The notes under the pieces are model-generated. The model was not told the origin of the DNA. It worked only from the letters and a program-made list of their open reading frames with translations, and did no database searches. A stretch of DNA of 64,000 nucleotides from Siphonodentalium dalli. Lineage: Eukaryota; Mollusca; Scaphopoda; Gadilida; Siphonodentaliidae. A program made the translations under genes and the position numbers. Shown here piece by piece: positions 33,314-44,548 of the stretch. How positions within the stretch are numbered: position 1 is the stretch's first letter; every line of letters begins with the position of its first letter. The stretch covers positions 214,304,373-214,368,372 of the forward strand of contig CP136061.1 in the NCBI GenBank assembly GCA_032622095.1, given 5' to 3'.

Positions 33314-34069
33314 TGGTGGATACACACATGCATGTAATCTCTGTAATTATCGTGTATTTGGCGTTTTACATGGATCATACAGACAATGTAATATGTGTCC
33401 ACTGACAACCCAATCATTGCCGTCGTGTTGACCGCACTGAGTTCTAGTTCCAATTAAGTCGGAATGTAGAGAAGCCGCTATCTTGGACCGAATCGCCAGG
33501 CCACTTAAAATAATTGTTCGTTGGATAACCCATATGGTGGACGTTCTATTTAAATAATTACCAGGATGTCCCCGACACAGGGGCTATATATGATCACCGA
33601 CTTGGGGTTATATTTTACCCCGAAAGCTACCAGGCGGGGGTGGCTAACTCTGAGCTATTTAAGTGAAACATATTATATTGTACCTTCTTGCCCAGATTAT
33701 TCCGACCAATACATTCAACTAAGTCCCTTAGCGATTTGAAGCTTCCGAGACCCCACGCCAAACAAGCATCATGGACGAAAATGTTCTATATCAAACCTGA
33801 ATGTGCCAGACGCGTCGCTTCTTGTGTTCTTGCATTAATAAAATGCCAGATATCACACAGACTTGACTAATTTCCGCATCCGTAAGAGAAGAGATGTTTT
33901 GGATATCAGACAGTTTGACTTCGCTTATCACTACTCACCTGTCTGGTCTGTTAACAATGAACCACTCGCGCGCATGTGATTAGTGTTGTCAATTATTGGT
34001 GTGGTCATGTAAAATACATGTAATAATGTATTTTACATACAGAAATTACATGCATGTGTGTATCCACCC
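33314..34069. mobile_element. TIR element, possibly Harbinger-like
   Basis: The ends read GGTGGATACACACATGCATG at left and the reverse of it at right, about 30 bp with few changes. TAA stands on both sides (33311-33313 and 34070-34072). No transposase frame. A 3-bp TAA duplication could indicate Harbinger but is short enough to be chance. Confidence 0.5.
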
Positions 34070-34072
34070 TAA

Positions 34073-34386
34073 AGGTAGCAAAACTAAAAATCATCCAGTA
34101 TTACAGAGAGGATCCACCCTGATGAGAGTTACATAACAAGACAGTGTTGATAAAGTGTTAAATGTTTATGAACGATTTGTTGTTCCGAGTTAGTCAAATG
34201 ACCGCGAGTACAAACGTCTATTGTTAATAAAGCCTTCTATATTGAAACCCTTAATAAGTTGGAAATGGCTTGACTGTGAATAGAGTGGTTATAATACACA
34301 TTATCTCATCAAATTACAATGTGGCAGATATTGAAAACAGCTCCTCGTCTTATATTATCACAGTTTCGTGTTCTTATCTACATGTA
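34073..34386. other. intron, nothing recognised
   Basis: No coding or repeat signal noted. Confidence 0.35.
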
Positions 34387-34390
34387 TTAA

Positions 34391-34762
34391 CCCTTTACCC
34401 AACAAACCGGCCAAATAAAGCTAAAATATCTTCGGTCTGTCTCAATAACACCATACAAATATGGATATCATTGGAACCGGTTCATTGACCACATTGTGAT
34501 GGTTACAGTTATGCCCTGTGCCAATGCATTCTCTTATATATGCGAGTCGACCATAGGTCGCCTCGCATATATAAGAGAATGCATTGGCGTAAAACAAATC
34601 TTTTTTTAACACTTTTTACCATTTTTTCTTACATTCTTTAACAATTTTATAATTTTTAATGTGTTATGCCAATGCATTCTATTATATATGCGAGGCGACC
34701 TATGGTCGACTCGCATATATAAGAGAATGCATTGGCACAGGGCCGTTCTGTTGGGTAAAGGG
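34391..34762. mobile_element. piggyBac-like MITE with two perfect hairpins
   Basis: TTAA flanks at 34387-34390 and 34763-34766. The ends are CCCTTTACCCAACA and its inverse, about 22 bp. Two internal hairpins each pair CCAATGCATTCTCTTATATA-type arms (34519-34589 and 34670-34737), the loops being GTCGACCATAGGTCG-like. The hairpin is shared with the MITEs at 29500 and 62903, though the outer ends differ. Confidence 0.8.
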
Positions 34763-34766
34763 TTAA

Positions 34767-36771
34767 CTAAAGCTATCATGGCTTATTACAAGTATAGTTA
34801 AAGCTGAATCTTCAATTAAATCATATATGCGATTTAAAGGTAACATATACCAGTGTGGTAGTTTCAAAGATTCAATGGTGTTAATATAAATGATATATAA
34901 AATGATTTACTAGCAACGTCTATATTATTGTGTATCATGAACTGATGACTTTTAAAAATATTAGTAATTTGATGGGAAATTTTTGTATCTCACTCTGTTC
35001 AATAAGTTTTGTATTATTTTATTTCTAACCAGCTTATATACTGCAAATTTGTAATAACAGCACGAACAGCCCGTACTATTACTTCAATGTCCTCTCGTGT
35101 TACCATTGACCAGTTTAGGTGTCTGAATGTTTGTACTTATCAATTATATCAACTACATGTATATCGATCTTTGGCATACAAAAGATTTTAATTTCATAAT
35201 TACTGCATGCTGTTTTTCATAAAATGGGCACTGGACGCACGTGTGTTGTCCCTACTGTTACAGACCAGTCCATCGTGTTACTACATTTCAAACTTAAGAT
35301 GCACCAGTTACTTATTTAATTGGTTCAAGTTCCAGTTGTGATACACTTAAGGTTCAATTGCACAATCATTCAGCATGTATTGAACATGATATTCTTGATT
35401 TCACAAATATGCGTGTGATACATGTTAACTTATGTTACTACAATTGTCTCTCCTGTTACTGAACTCACTGAACTAAACGTGATGTTAACAGATATGGCGA
35501 TATATCGTATTTTCCATGTACCGAATATGTGACATTTACGGCCCGTTTATTTTGAAATATGGTAAATCTTAAACTTGGCGTTTGACTCCGGGTAAATGTT
35601 CGTAAACGCCGACATATATATGGCATCCAAAGAGGCAATTTGTAATAACTGACAGCATGTTGGCCGCTATAACTGACCACTCGGGTATCCTGCTGTCAGC
35701 GGCGTTTAGATTAAATTGAATAGACTTAAGATTCCAGGTGCTTTACCACCGTACATGCACGCCTGTCGACGTGTACAATCAAAGGCGCCACACATATTTG
35801 GAAAAAAGTGATATGGACCTGCTTGCTGTGTGAGAGTTCGAATTCTAGGAATGTAGAAATTTGTGCAATGTGTATATATGTGTATCATTTATATTTCTAT
35901 TTTCCAGTCAATGTCCACTTTGTTTTCCTATTTTTGAAATTGTTTATAATTCTATCGTACCAACTTCACATATTTTCCCTCCATTTTCAGGTCAATATCT
36001 TACATTAACCAACAATGCGAGTAGGTGACATGGATGATGCTGTCTATTAAATGGATCAAGTTGATTTTAAAGATACATAGCATTGGAATATATCAAGTTT
36101 CTCGTAAACGGCACGTACAGTAGATATTGATATAAATGTATCCGCAAAAGTTTCATTTTGAATACAAATTTCACGTATATTTGATATTAAAATATCCATA
36201 AATGTGTTCAAGGGGTACTGTACGCAAATTTTAATAAATTTCCGGTGATAACAACGATCTAATATCGATAATATGGAGAAAAATAAGTAATTTGAGCCGA
36301 AGATGTATTCTGTAAACGTTCAGGTTAATAGGTTTATCTTAAAATCAAAGTTAATAATTTGAAATAAATTTAATTTATGGCTGGAGCCATAAATTAGATT
36401 ACGAATTTCCGTGTACAATACGTAATCAAATTAATTGACGGATAGTGGATTGGGCAACGCGTGGCACACGTGATCGTGTAAAAAAATATGTTGATACGGG
36501 GCTGACTATACAATAACTTAAGTGAGTATATGGGACAAGTATGCATATAATATAGCATTTGTTTGATACATTTGCTTGAAAACAGTAAAAAAAATACTCG
36601 ACAACAGCAATTTGTATTTTCATTCCGGCTAATCTTCCATCGTACCATTACTTTGTACTCAACAGAATTTCAATATTGGAAATCTGGTTACCTTATTCTA
36701 CTACTCAGAGACTATAGAAACCAACAAAAACATTTTAGTACAATATCCCTTTAAACGTTACGTATTTTCCA
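34767..36771. other. intron, nothing firmly recognised
   Basis: Two kb of AT-rich DNA. A minus-strand stretch at about 35745-35830 (FDCTRRQACMYGG) has exon-like borders but the wrong phases. A hairpin TTTATGGCTGGAGCCATAAA sits near 36374-36393 and its core recurs near 61980. Confidence 0.35.
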
Positions 36772-37294
36772 TTAAACATACGGGCGGTGTTGGTGGTGGG
36801 TATGCTGTTAAAATATTCACCTCCGTCAAAAACCGCCATAAACAGAAAGAATAGTAAAATATAGACAGAATGTGTCCGTATACCAATCAGAAATATGGCA
36901 TAAACAATATGTTATTGTCAAATGTTTTTCCTTTGTTATGTAAACAAAAGCAAAAAACGTTACAGAACCTGGCTTTTGTTTAGATCCGGATATGGTAAAC
37001 ATAAAGAGCGTTATTTGTTACTGTTTTCCTGAAATAATGAAGAGCGTTTATATCATTTGTGTGTGATTAGCCAATAGAATTGCGCTGTGTTATGTAAATA
37101 GAAGCAAAACTTCTGTATCACGAGCAGGTTCTTGTTTACGTACAACATCGTACGTCTTGATGACAATATACTATTTACGCGCTGATTATGTTTGGCATAT
37201 GAACAAAACTATATATATTTTAATATTCCTTCTGTGATATGGCGATTGGAACAAATATGAATATTTCTGCAATGAACGCCGCCCGTGCCTTTAA
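36772..37294. mobile_element. Kolobok-like MITE
   Basis: TTAA at 36772-36775 and 37291-37294. The left end continues ACATACGGGCGGTG and the right end reversed reads AGGCACGGGCGGCG. The interior has the family blocks GGTGGGTATGC, GTCAAAAACCGCC and ATAAACAGAAAGAA. No coding capacity. TTAA plus (R)GG ends fit Kolobok better than piggyBac. Confidence 0.65.
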
Positions 37295-37299
37295 ATGTC

Positions 37300-37490
37300 T
37301 ATAGATTTATAGCATATACGGATAATGTAAATTTGACATATATATGCGTGGGATTTTACGGGCACGTAATTTCCTCGTTAATGTGGAAGAACGTGTCCGT
37401 AAATCACACGTAAATCCCGCGTATATTTCATGTTTATGGAAGATCCGTATATGCCGTAATCTATACATTTAATGGAAAATACGTGACGTT
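37300..37490. mobile_element. foldback MITE or inverted repeat
   Basis: AATGTCTATAGATTTATAGC and CATATACGGAT at left are inverted at right (ATCCGTATATGCCG, AATCTATACATT). An inner arm GGGATTTTACGGGCACG pairs with CGTGTCCGTAAAT. About 190 bp in all. Confidence 0.6.
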
Positions 37491-37732
37491 CGCATGAAAT
37501 TAAATTCCTAATTTGTTGCAGTGATTGTCCCGTCTGTTACCACCGACTTTACAGCTTCCACTTCCTTTCCCCTCATCAGATCCTCATGCAGCGTTTTTGC
37601 ATTCTGGCTTATCTGCCATCTGTAACATAGTCTTATTCTCGCCGGTTATTTCGAACTCTATATATAATAGAAATCTGGTGACCTTATTCTACTAATTATA
37701 AGCAGAGAACATAGAAACCAACCGCTGCTTAC

Positions 37733-38056
37733 CTCGAGGTTCATTTGAATTACTCTTGGTTGCTTGCTTTTATATTTAGCATGCCCAGGTCCCGCTGCTT
37801 TCTTCAGAAGGATGCATGATGTGGCCTCAATGTGAAACCTCGCTGTGATACAGTCGGTGTGGTAGTCACACAAACGGCGGCAACGTAAAATGTTGGACGT
37901 CTGCAGTTTGTATATAAGTGTGTAATTACCCCTTGTGTCAAGTGATGTGTCAAAGTATGGATTGAATCCAATTACGTTCGGTACCAGAAACGCCACAACA
38001 CTAGTCGCATACAGGATTACATCCAACATGTTTTCACTACACACAAGGTTATCCAA
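37733..38056 (-). CDS. first coding exon: signal peptide and PAN/apple-like domain
   Basis: This is 108 codons on the minus strand, ending CTCGAG followed by GTAAGCAG (phase 0). I start at the ATG at 38056; a second ATG ten codons in (38029) would put the signal peptide right at the start and may be the true one. MLDVILYATSVVAFLVP is a good hydrophobic leader. After it the sequence has ILRCRRLCDYHTDCITARF and then SCILLKK, the cysteine pattern of PAN/apple domains (C..LC..H.DC.. ... C.L). NYT is a possible N-glycosylation site. The domain would be extracellular. Phase 0 fits the Thr-rich exon 7.1 kb downstream. PAN domains bind proteins or sugars; no ligand can be inferred. Confidence 0.62.
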
Positions 38057-38551
38057 TACTGAGACAAACTGTCACGCGAGTGAGGTCCTCGGGGCCGACA
38101 GGGTAACAGAATAATTGTCAGTCAATAGGAGCTATCTTCTGGACACGGAAACGATTCCTGCCTTTATGAATCTGCGACAAACGATTGGTTGTGGAAGCTG
38201 TTAAAACAGGAACGATTCGTCCGCTGGTAAACCAACTCGTCCGCTGTTAAACAAACGATTCGGTGTGTAAGCTTTTAAACCAGGAGCAATATGCACCGCG
38301 ACCCCTTTCTTGCTAAAAGAGTGGTTCTGTTTACAATTGTGAGGATATTTAAATACCTATTAGTATAGAAACTATAATCTAGTGGTAATGGAAGTATCCG
38401 GTCGTTCTGGATACATACAATGAACCTTCGTCACAAACGCCCTTCATTCTTGAAGAAGATCGATACATTTAAGCAGAGTGCGCGTGTGACATTGATATAA
38501 ACCGTATACATTTTATCCGTATACGGTTTATACGTACCGTTTGACACAATC
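38057..38551 (-). promoter_or_regulatory. 5' flank of the lectin-like gene
   Basis: This would hold the 5' UTR or promoter. I see no clear TATA box. A perfect hairpin ATAAACCGTATAC...GTATACGGTTTAT lies at 38497-38533. The role is inferred from position only. Confidence 0.3.
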
Positions 38552-38567
38552 ATGGCGATAATGACAG
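38552..38567 (+). other. possible short first exon of a divergent gene
   Basis: ATGGCGATAATGACAG is followed directly by GTAAGTATAG, a near-consensus donor. It could be a five-codon first exon of a gene transcribed away from the lectin-like gene. No second exon was found, so this is weak. Confidence 0.15.
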
Positions 38568-39071
38568 GTAAGTATAGAGAAAGTATGTCCTTCACGGAAA
38601 GTAAATTAGGTACGTAGTAGCTTCATTGTGATCAGAAACTCCAGCCTGGGACGTATTCACCAGCTAGGTTTATACATAGTCCAGGTAGTTTAATACGAGG
38701 CGACGTTCGATGCGAAGCTCTCGGTGGACGTCGATGGAAAACATCGCGGCGCGGTATATGATTATCCAATCAAGGTGATTGGGGGAAATCATATATTGAC
38801 CACCGGTTACGAACATAAAACATGCTGCGCATTGCAGACTGGCAGTTCATTTCAATCATCAGTTGTCAAGGGAAAGGAAGGGGTGCGAAATACACAGCCG
38901 ACGAACTCAACACTTATTGAGCATAATATATATATATATCTATCAGGAATATCTTTGTGAAATTTTGTACAAGAGATTATTGTGGTACCATACATAAGAA
39001 CCTTTGGCCATTTGGTTATTATAATCTCATTTGCTTTACTTTTATGGCATGAAAAATCTAAAAAAATTCAC
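38568..39071. other. noncoding, nothing recognised
   Basis: The open frames here (38724-39188) lack domain features. Confidence 0.35.
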
Positions 39072-39561
39072 TGTGTTCAGGTACCGAGAAATACTGTAAA
39101 ACAGATTTTTTTCGAAAATGCATTTCATATATACATGATATCATATCTGAAGATCATGAGAGAAGACTTAATTTTTCTTGATTCATGAAATTAAATGATT
39201 ATTTTCATTCAGAAAGACAACTACCATAAATAATTTTTTATTATTGAGAATTTTCATGCCATGCTTGTTGGTCATTGAAAAATTGGGCTCAGTTGAGTTC
39301 TGGGTCATGGGTTCATAACCAAGTTAAATCTGACCACCATATCTCTTAACACTGTGGCCTAATTTCTGTTGATTGCTCCCTGCTTGATTGGACAGCACCA
39401 CATTTGAACATTTGTTTTCATTGGGCTGGCATATATGTGACTGCTTTATTCTTCATTATAATACATGGGGTATGATGTTATAATATGCAATTAAAAAGCT
39501 AACTCAACATTATGATACAAATGAAGCCTCCTCTCATGGAGTCAAGACAATAAGCAATTTG
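39072..39561 (-). repeat. dispersed repeat, inverted copy of 3112-3600
   Basis: See 3112-3600. The two copies lie 36 kb apart in opposite orientation and bracket nearly the whole lectin-like gene. Confidence 0.75.
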
Positions 39562-40919
39562 ATGGTTGACATGTTGTTTGAAATTATAAATTTTTCTGGC
39601 AGTTCTCGGTACCTAAAGGGACAGAAACGAAACAAATATTTTCAACCTCTCAAATGTATTAAAATCCATTATTGTTATTGTCTCTTTATAATTGCTCTGA
39701 TTCTATATATAATGAAAATTATCATATGTAAAATTCAAGATTTTTCACCAGATAGATCCAGAGAAATTCTTTGTTGAAAATCACTTGCCATTTTGGCTGG
39801 ATTTACTGTGATTTATGCAAAACGTGCGTCTCCCCCTTAAAATAAAGAGACCGGAACCACCCACCATGCAGTGCCGGAAAGCAATTTCTTCGTAAATTGT
39901 AGGGAACTTTCCGTATAGACCATGTCTAGTATTTGCAGTGTGCTTAAATTCTATAGCGTACAACATACCTCCACTTATCATATTCTTCTCAGGGACGTGG
40001 TGACAGGTTTTTTTTGTTGGGTGTGTCTCACATCCCCTCCAACTTTTAACAAATCTTCAACAGTTGGAAATTTCATAAAATGACAAAATATTAGTTGAAA
40101 ATTTCACACCAACAGTATGCTGAACTTGTTCTTGCAGTTTTATTTTCCAATAATTTATTGGTAGGGATTTTGTTGTTTTTATACCAACATTTGCATATTC
40201 TCCTACTTTTGGTCAACATGATTGACTGAGAAGGCCATCAGGTGGAAATTTTCTACCTTATGTGGGTATCAGGTTGGAAATTTCCAACACTTGGCAAACT
40301 TGTGTCCTGGTTCCTCCTTCATGGACAGTCATAACTCCTAATTACTTCGAAAATGTTCAACCATAATTACATAGTAGGTGGTGTCAGTTGGAAATTTCCA
40401 ATGCTTGGAAATTAAGCTCGATGCCAGTCTAGATGCTAGGATTTTGCCATCTCATGTTCCGATTTCAAAATGTTCTCACACCGTGGTCGGTCCGGTGTAA
40501 CTTCGTCGTCCCTCCCCGTGGCCGTGTGAATTTATATGGAGCTAGACTGCTAGATGTTGCAATTTTAAGGTCAGATATAAATAACTTCGCATATTGAACA
40601 GAGCCATAGTTCGCCCAGTAGATTATGTTGATCCCTCCGGCTAATGACCACAGGGTTCAAATGGAATTACGCGAACATGCATTTGGTCTGGTTGAAAGGG
40701 TTTGGTTTAAACATATTTTAATAGTATATTCATATACAGATACTAGGGGATTGGAGGACAATTTCTTAAAACTTAGATGGACCTCCGCTCCCCACAATAC
40801 AGAATAAGTATGACAACAAATATAAATGGTATATTAAACAGAATAGGTTTGACATGACGGGTGCATGTATACAATAACAATTGAATTTGAATAACTATAC
40901 TATTAAGTATTACTGGTGA
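39562..40919. other. noncoding with GGAAATTTCC motifs
   Basis: Between 40060 and 40400 the palindromic word TTGGAAATTTCCAA or a variant occurs four or five times at irregular spacing. At 39817-39831 is GCAAAACGTGCGTCT, also seen at 2861 and 3767. No exon that I can support. Confidence 0.4.
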
Positions 40920-42103
40920 GTGATAGTGTGGTGGTGGTGGCGGGGGGGGGGGGGGGTAAGTCTGGTATGCGAGTTAAATATATGACGGACATAATTTGTT
41001 CGCGAGTGTCCGTGGTGTGGGATCGACGAATACAGACTAGATAATACAATAAATGGACTTTGTGGCAGTTAATCTGGCATGGGTTCACTGGTTCACGTTT
41101 CTCACAAATGGTATGGGTAAAGTGGAGAGTGTTTAGATCTCCTGTGTTAAAGCAAGTCTCAATGTTGTTTCATAAGTTCGTCAAGGAAAACCTAAAGTTA
41201 TACATTTTCTTAACTGTATTATTTAGACTTGTTGAAGGTATCCTATTTTTACTTGTTATCTTGATGAAAAAATATATGATTACATATTTCACTAGGTTTT
41301 TTTTTTTAAATGTCCATGCCGAGTTCTTTTCAAAGGGTGTCGGAAAGGAAGTTTTTCACCTCACCGTCCCATATACAACATACCATAACTTAATGTTATC
41401 TCCACTAAGGCCCATATACGGTCCCAGTAACATAAACGTGGTGTGTTTTAAAGTTATAATATGTTTTAAACTGTTACAAATGTCAAATAATGCTCAAATG
41501 GTCTTAGTAAAAAATTTGCATGAGGTTGTAAGATATGCGTTTTTGTCTCTCGAACCACCCACCACCCCGCCATTATCGGCATATTGTTTTACTACCCCCC
41601 CCCCAGATACAGCGGTGATGTCTGCCATATCGACCGCCACATATAGCTCCACGATGAGCCTTACCCGGTATAAACTAAATGGGCTATATATAAACCCAGT
41701 TGGTGAATACGAGCCCTGGTGTTCTGAGGGGCAACTTTATAATATTAAATAAATAACACATGTAATATATTTCTTAATACCTATTCCTTAAACATATATT
41801 TCACAGCAGGTGAGAGCGCATGACTTGTGCGAATTTTGTGAACCGCTTTCACTTTCAATCATTATATTTTCCCTGTGTGAAAATTCAATTGTTTGTCACA
41901 AAAGTAGGCTAATTCATGTAACCTTGGGTTGGAACCTTCACCTACTGTGAAATACATTCTGAGCAGACATGTATTACCTAGAAATATTTATACCATGACT
42001 CTCTATGGTATTGTTTACAAACATGCTATATAATATAGTTGTGTTGTACACCCTACTGTGTGTGAACAGGAGTCCGACCGTGGGTAACACGTTTCTACCG
42101 TGG
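40920..42103. other. noncoding; simple repeat and a long but unsupported frame
   Basis: A GTGGTGGTGG/poly-G tract lies at 40930-40956. The 230-codon plus-strand frame at 41060-41752 has no domain and odd composition; its end overlaps the repeat AAACCCAGTTGGTGAATACG also found at 29441, which argues against coding. Confidence 0.4.
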
Positions 42104-42604
42104 TTAAAGGCACGTGCGGCCTTAATTGTCGAAAATATTCATTTTTGTTCCAAACACCGTAAACAGAAAAACAGTAAAACGCATACAGCTCCGTTCACAT
42201 ATACCATGACCATCGCGTAAACAGCATGTTATCACAGAGACCTACTATATTTTACCTAAGAAGAGACTGATTGTGTTACAGAAGACAGCACAATGCTACT
42301 GGCTAATCACACACAAATGGCATTAACGCTCTTTATTAGTTCCATATCAGGTATTCACCAACAAAGAACGCTCTTTATGTTTACCATCATAATATAAACA
42401 AACACCAGAAAAGTAACTTTTTATGCCTTTGTTTACATAACAATGGTCAAACATATGACCATAACGTACTGTTTATGTGATATTTCTTATTTGTATACGG
42501 ACAAAGTTTATCTACATTTTGATGTTCTTTCTGTTTGTGGCGGTTTTTGACGGGTGGAAATATTTTCACAGGATACCCACCGCCAAGGCCAACCGTGTCT
42601 TTAA
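42104..42604. mobile_element. Kolobok-like MITE
   Basis: TTAA at 42104-42107 and 42601-42604, with ends AGGCACGTGCGGCCTTA and, reversed, AGACACGGTTGGCCTTGG. About 500 bp, noncoding, diverged from the copy at 54155. Confidence 0.75.
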
Positions 42605-43644
42605 CACGTTTGAATGGCACATCAATGGTTAAAGTTTATACCCATAGTAGAACTATATCCGAGTTTACCTTTCATTAACCTTCCGTGACCTCGCTCAAAA
42701 TTATTCTATTTTTAAAACGTAGCGCCTCGCGATTACAACAATTTGATACTTTCGATTCAATTGAATATTATACTCACTAATGCGATGAAAATGAACAAGA
42801 TTAACAAATATGTATGCATATGTATGTGTATGTGTGTGAGGGTGTATATGTGTGTGTATGTATATGTACATGTTGACACGGTATATGTAAAAACACTTGT
42901 CCCTTGGACATTTCATATATATATGTTGTGGCCATTCAGATACATGTACCTCGTGTGGGTGGTGCGACATGGAATTGGATCTCCACGCACTATTCAACTC
43001 CCGTGCAATCCTCATGAAATCAATTGGTGCCGGGTCGTATGAACAAGTTCTTTTTCTCTTTTTTTTCTTCTCTTTTCTGTTGTTTAATCATTATATCCAT
43101 ATATATTCTTTTGTAAAATCTTCGTATTGATATGGAGGAATAAAAGATATATATATTATTCAGAAACACTATATCTTTCAATGTTATGAAGTTCTCCGAC
43201 TGGACTTCAAACAGTTCCTAGATTTTGAATATTATCTATACATGCGTAGCCAGATTAGAGATTCATGGCATGATCTAGATTATTATCTCCAAGTATACTG
43301 GCATTGGGCACATTTATCCACCCGACCAAGGTTAACGCTTCCTTCGTGGCTGGTGCTGTTTCGAGCATCTGTAATGTACTGTGTTGTTATATTAATTGAG
43401 AGCTTACAGACTTTGGTGGCATTGTGTAGTAACATACCATTGTTCAGTCCACATTGGTATAGGTGCACCACGATGTCATGATAATTCAAGGATCTTCATA
43501 CCAGCGTCCCCGGGTCGGTATGTCAATATTGTTCATCCTGCATTGTTCCACCGGGGACAGTTTATACTGACATGTCGTAAGCATAGAGAACAATCTTTTG
43601 AAAGTCCATGTCTGACAATCAAATCATCTCGAGAACTAAATGTT
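42605..43644. other. noncoding with TATGTG microsatellite
   Basis: A TGTATGTGTATG-type microsatellite lies at about 42805-42880. No gene. Confidence 0.5.
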
Positions 43645-43870
43645 TTACATAGGCCTCAGGGTTAACGTTTTACGTAGGCCTCAGGGTTAACGTTTTACAT
43701 AGGCCTCAGGGTTAACGTTTTACGTAGGCCTCAGGGTTAACGTTTTACGTAGGCCTCAGGGTTAACGTTTTACATAGGCCTCAGGGTTAACGTTTTACGT
43801 AGGCCTCAGGGTTAACGTTTTACGTAGGCCTCAGGGTTAACGTTTTACATAGGCCTCAGGGTTAACGTTT
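43645..43870. repeat. 25-bp tandem array, nine units
   Basis: The unit GTTTTACGTAGGCCTCAGGG plus TTAAC is repeated without gaps. The only variation is ACGT versus ACAT in one position. Confidence 0.95.
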
Positions 43871-43941
43871 GGCCATGGCCACGCTAAATTCGCGACCTCC
43901 GACGTACACGAGGCATAAGTTCGTGAAGACTATCCGAACAT

Positions 43942-44548
43942 ATGGGAAGCCAAAGTGACATTTAATAAATACTTGAGCTTAAGCGCAATAAGGAATCTCT
44001 AATTGCACTTAAGCACAATAAGAATATTCCTTGTTGCGCTTAAGCGCAATTAGATATTCCTTATTGCGCAATAAGATCTTCTATTGCGCTTAAGCTCAAT
44101 TAGATTTTCCCTTATTTCGCTTAAGCTCAATTATGGATTCCTTATTGCACTTAAGCGCAATAAGATATTCATTATTGCGCTTAAGCGTAATTACATCCTT
44201 ATTGCGCTTAAGCGTGGTTAATATCTCCCTCGTGAGATCACTCCTCTGCAAATCGTATAATCCGAATAGGCCTACATGTGGATAATCACCAGGTCACCTC
44301 ACCAAGAAACTCAATTTTATTATACCCATCACACTATGGACAATATCATTTGAGTAAGAGGGAGTTAATGAAATGGGGGTTATGCGCAATAAGGAATATT
44401 GTTATTGCGCTTAAGCGGAATAAGAATATTCCTTGTTGCGCTTAAGCGCAATAAGTGTATTCCTCGTTGATCTTAAGCGCAATTAGAGATTCCTTATTGC
44501 GCTTAAGCTCAATTATTTGTTTATTAAATGTAAATTTGGCTTCCCATG
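43942..44548. mobile_element. TIR element built of TTGCGCTTAAGCGCAA palindromes
   Basis: The ends are inverted: GGGAAGCCAAAGTGACATTT at left, and at right read backwards GGGAAGCCAAATTTACATTT, each followed by AATAAA and GAGCTTAAGCGCAATAAGG. Inside, left and right blocks consist of many copies of the 16-bp palindrome TTGCGCTTAAGCGCAA separated by TAAGGAATATT-like spacers, around a unique core (44225-44380). No coding capacity. Confidence 0.75.

Noticed and set aside
33936-33975. Minus-strand ATG segment before a GTGAGTAG donor, possible alternative first exon
   Set aside because: It lies inside a TIR element and only the donor supports it.
35745-35830. Minus-strand Cys-containing mini-exon between the PAN and Thr-rich exons
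   Set aside because: It has exon-like borders but is phase 0 in and 1 out, which would break the join to the Thr-rich exon.
41060-41752. 230-codon plus-strand frame
   Set aside because: No domain, no splice or promoter context, homopolymer-driven composition, and its end overlaps a dispersed repeat.
42701-43042. Frames across the TATGTG microsatellite
   Set aside because: The microsatellite reads open in several frames; no other coding evidence.
43645-43870. 25-bp tandem array as a CRISPR
   Set aside because: Units abut with no unique spacers, and the host is eukaryotic.
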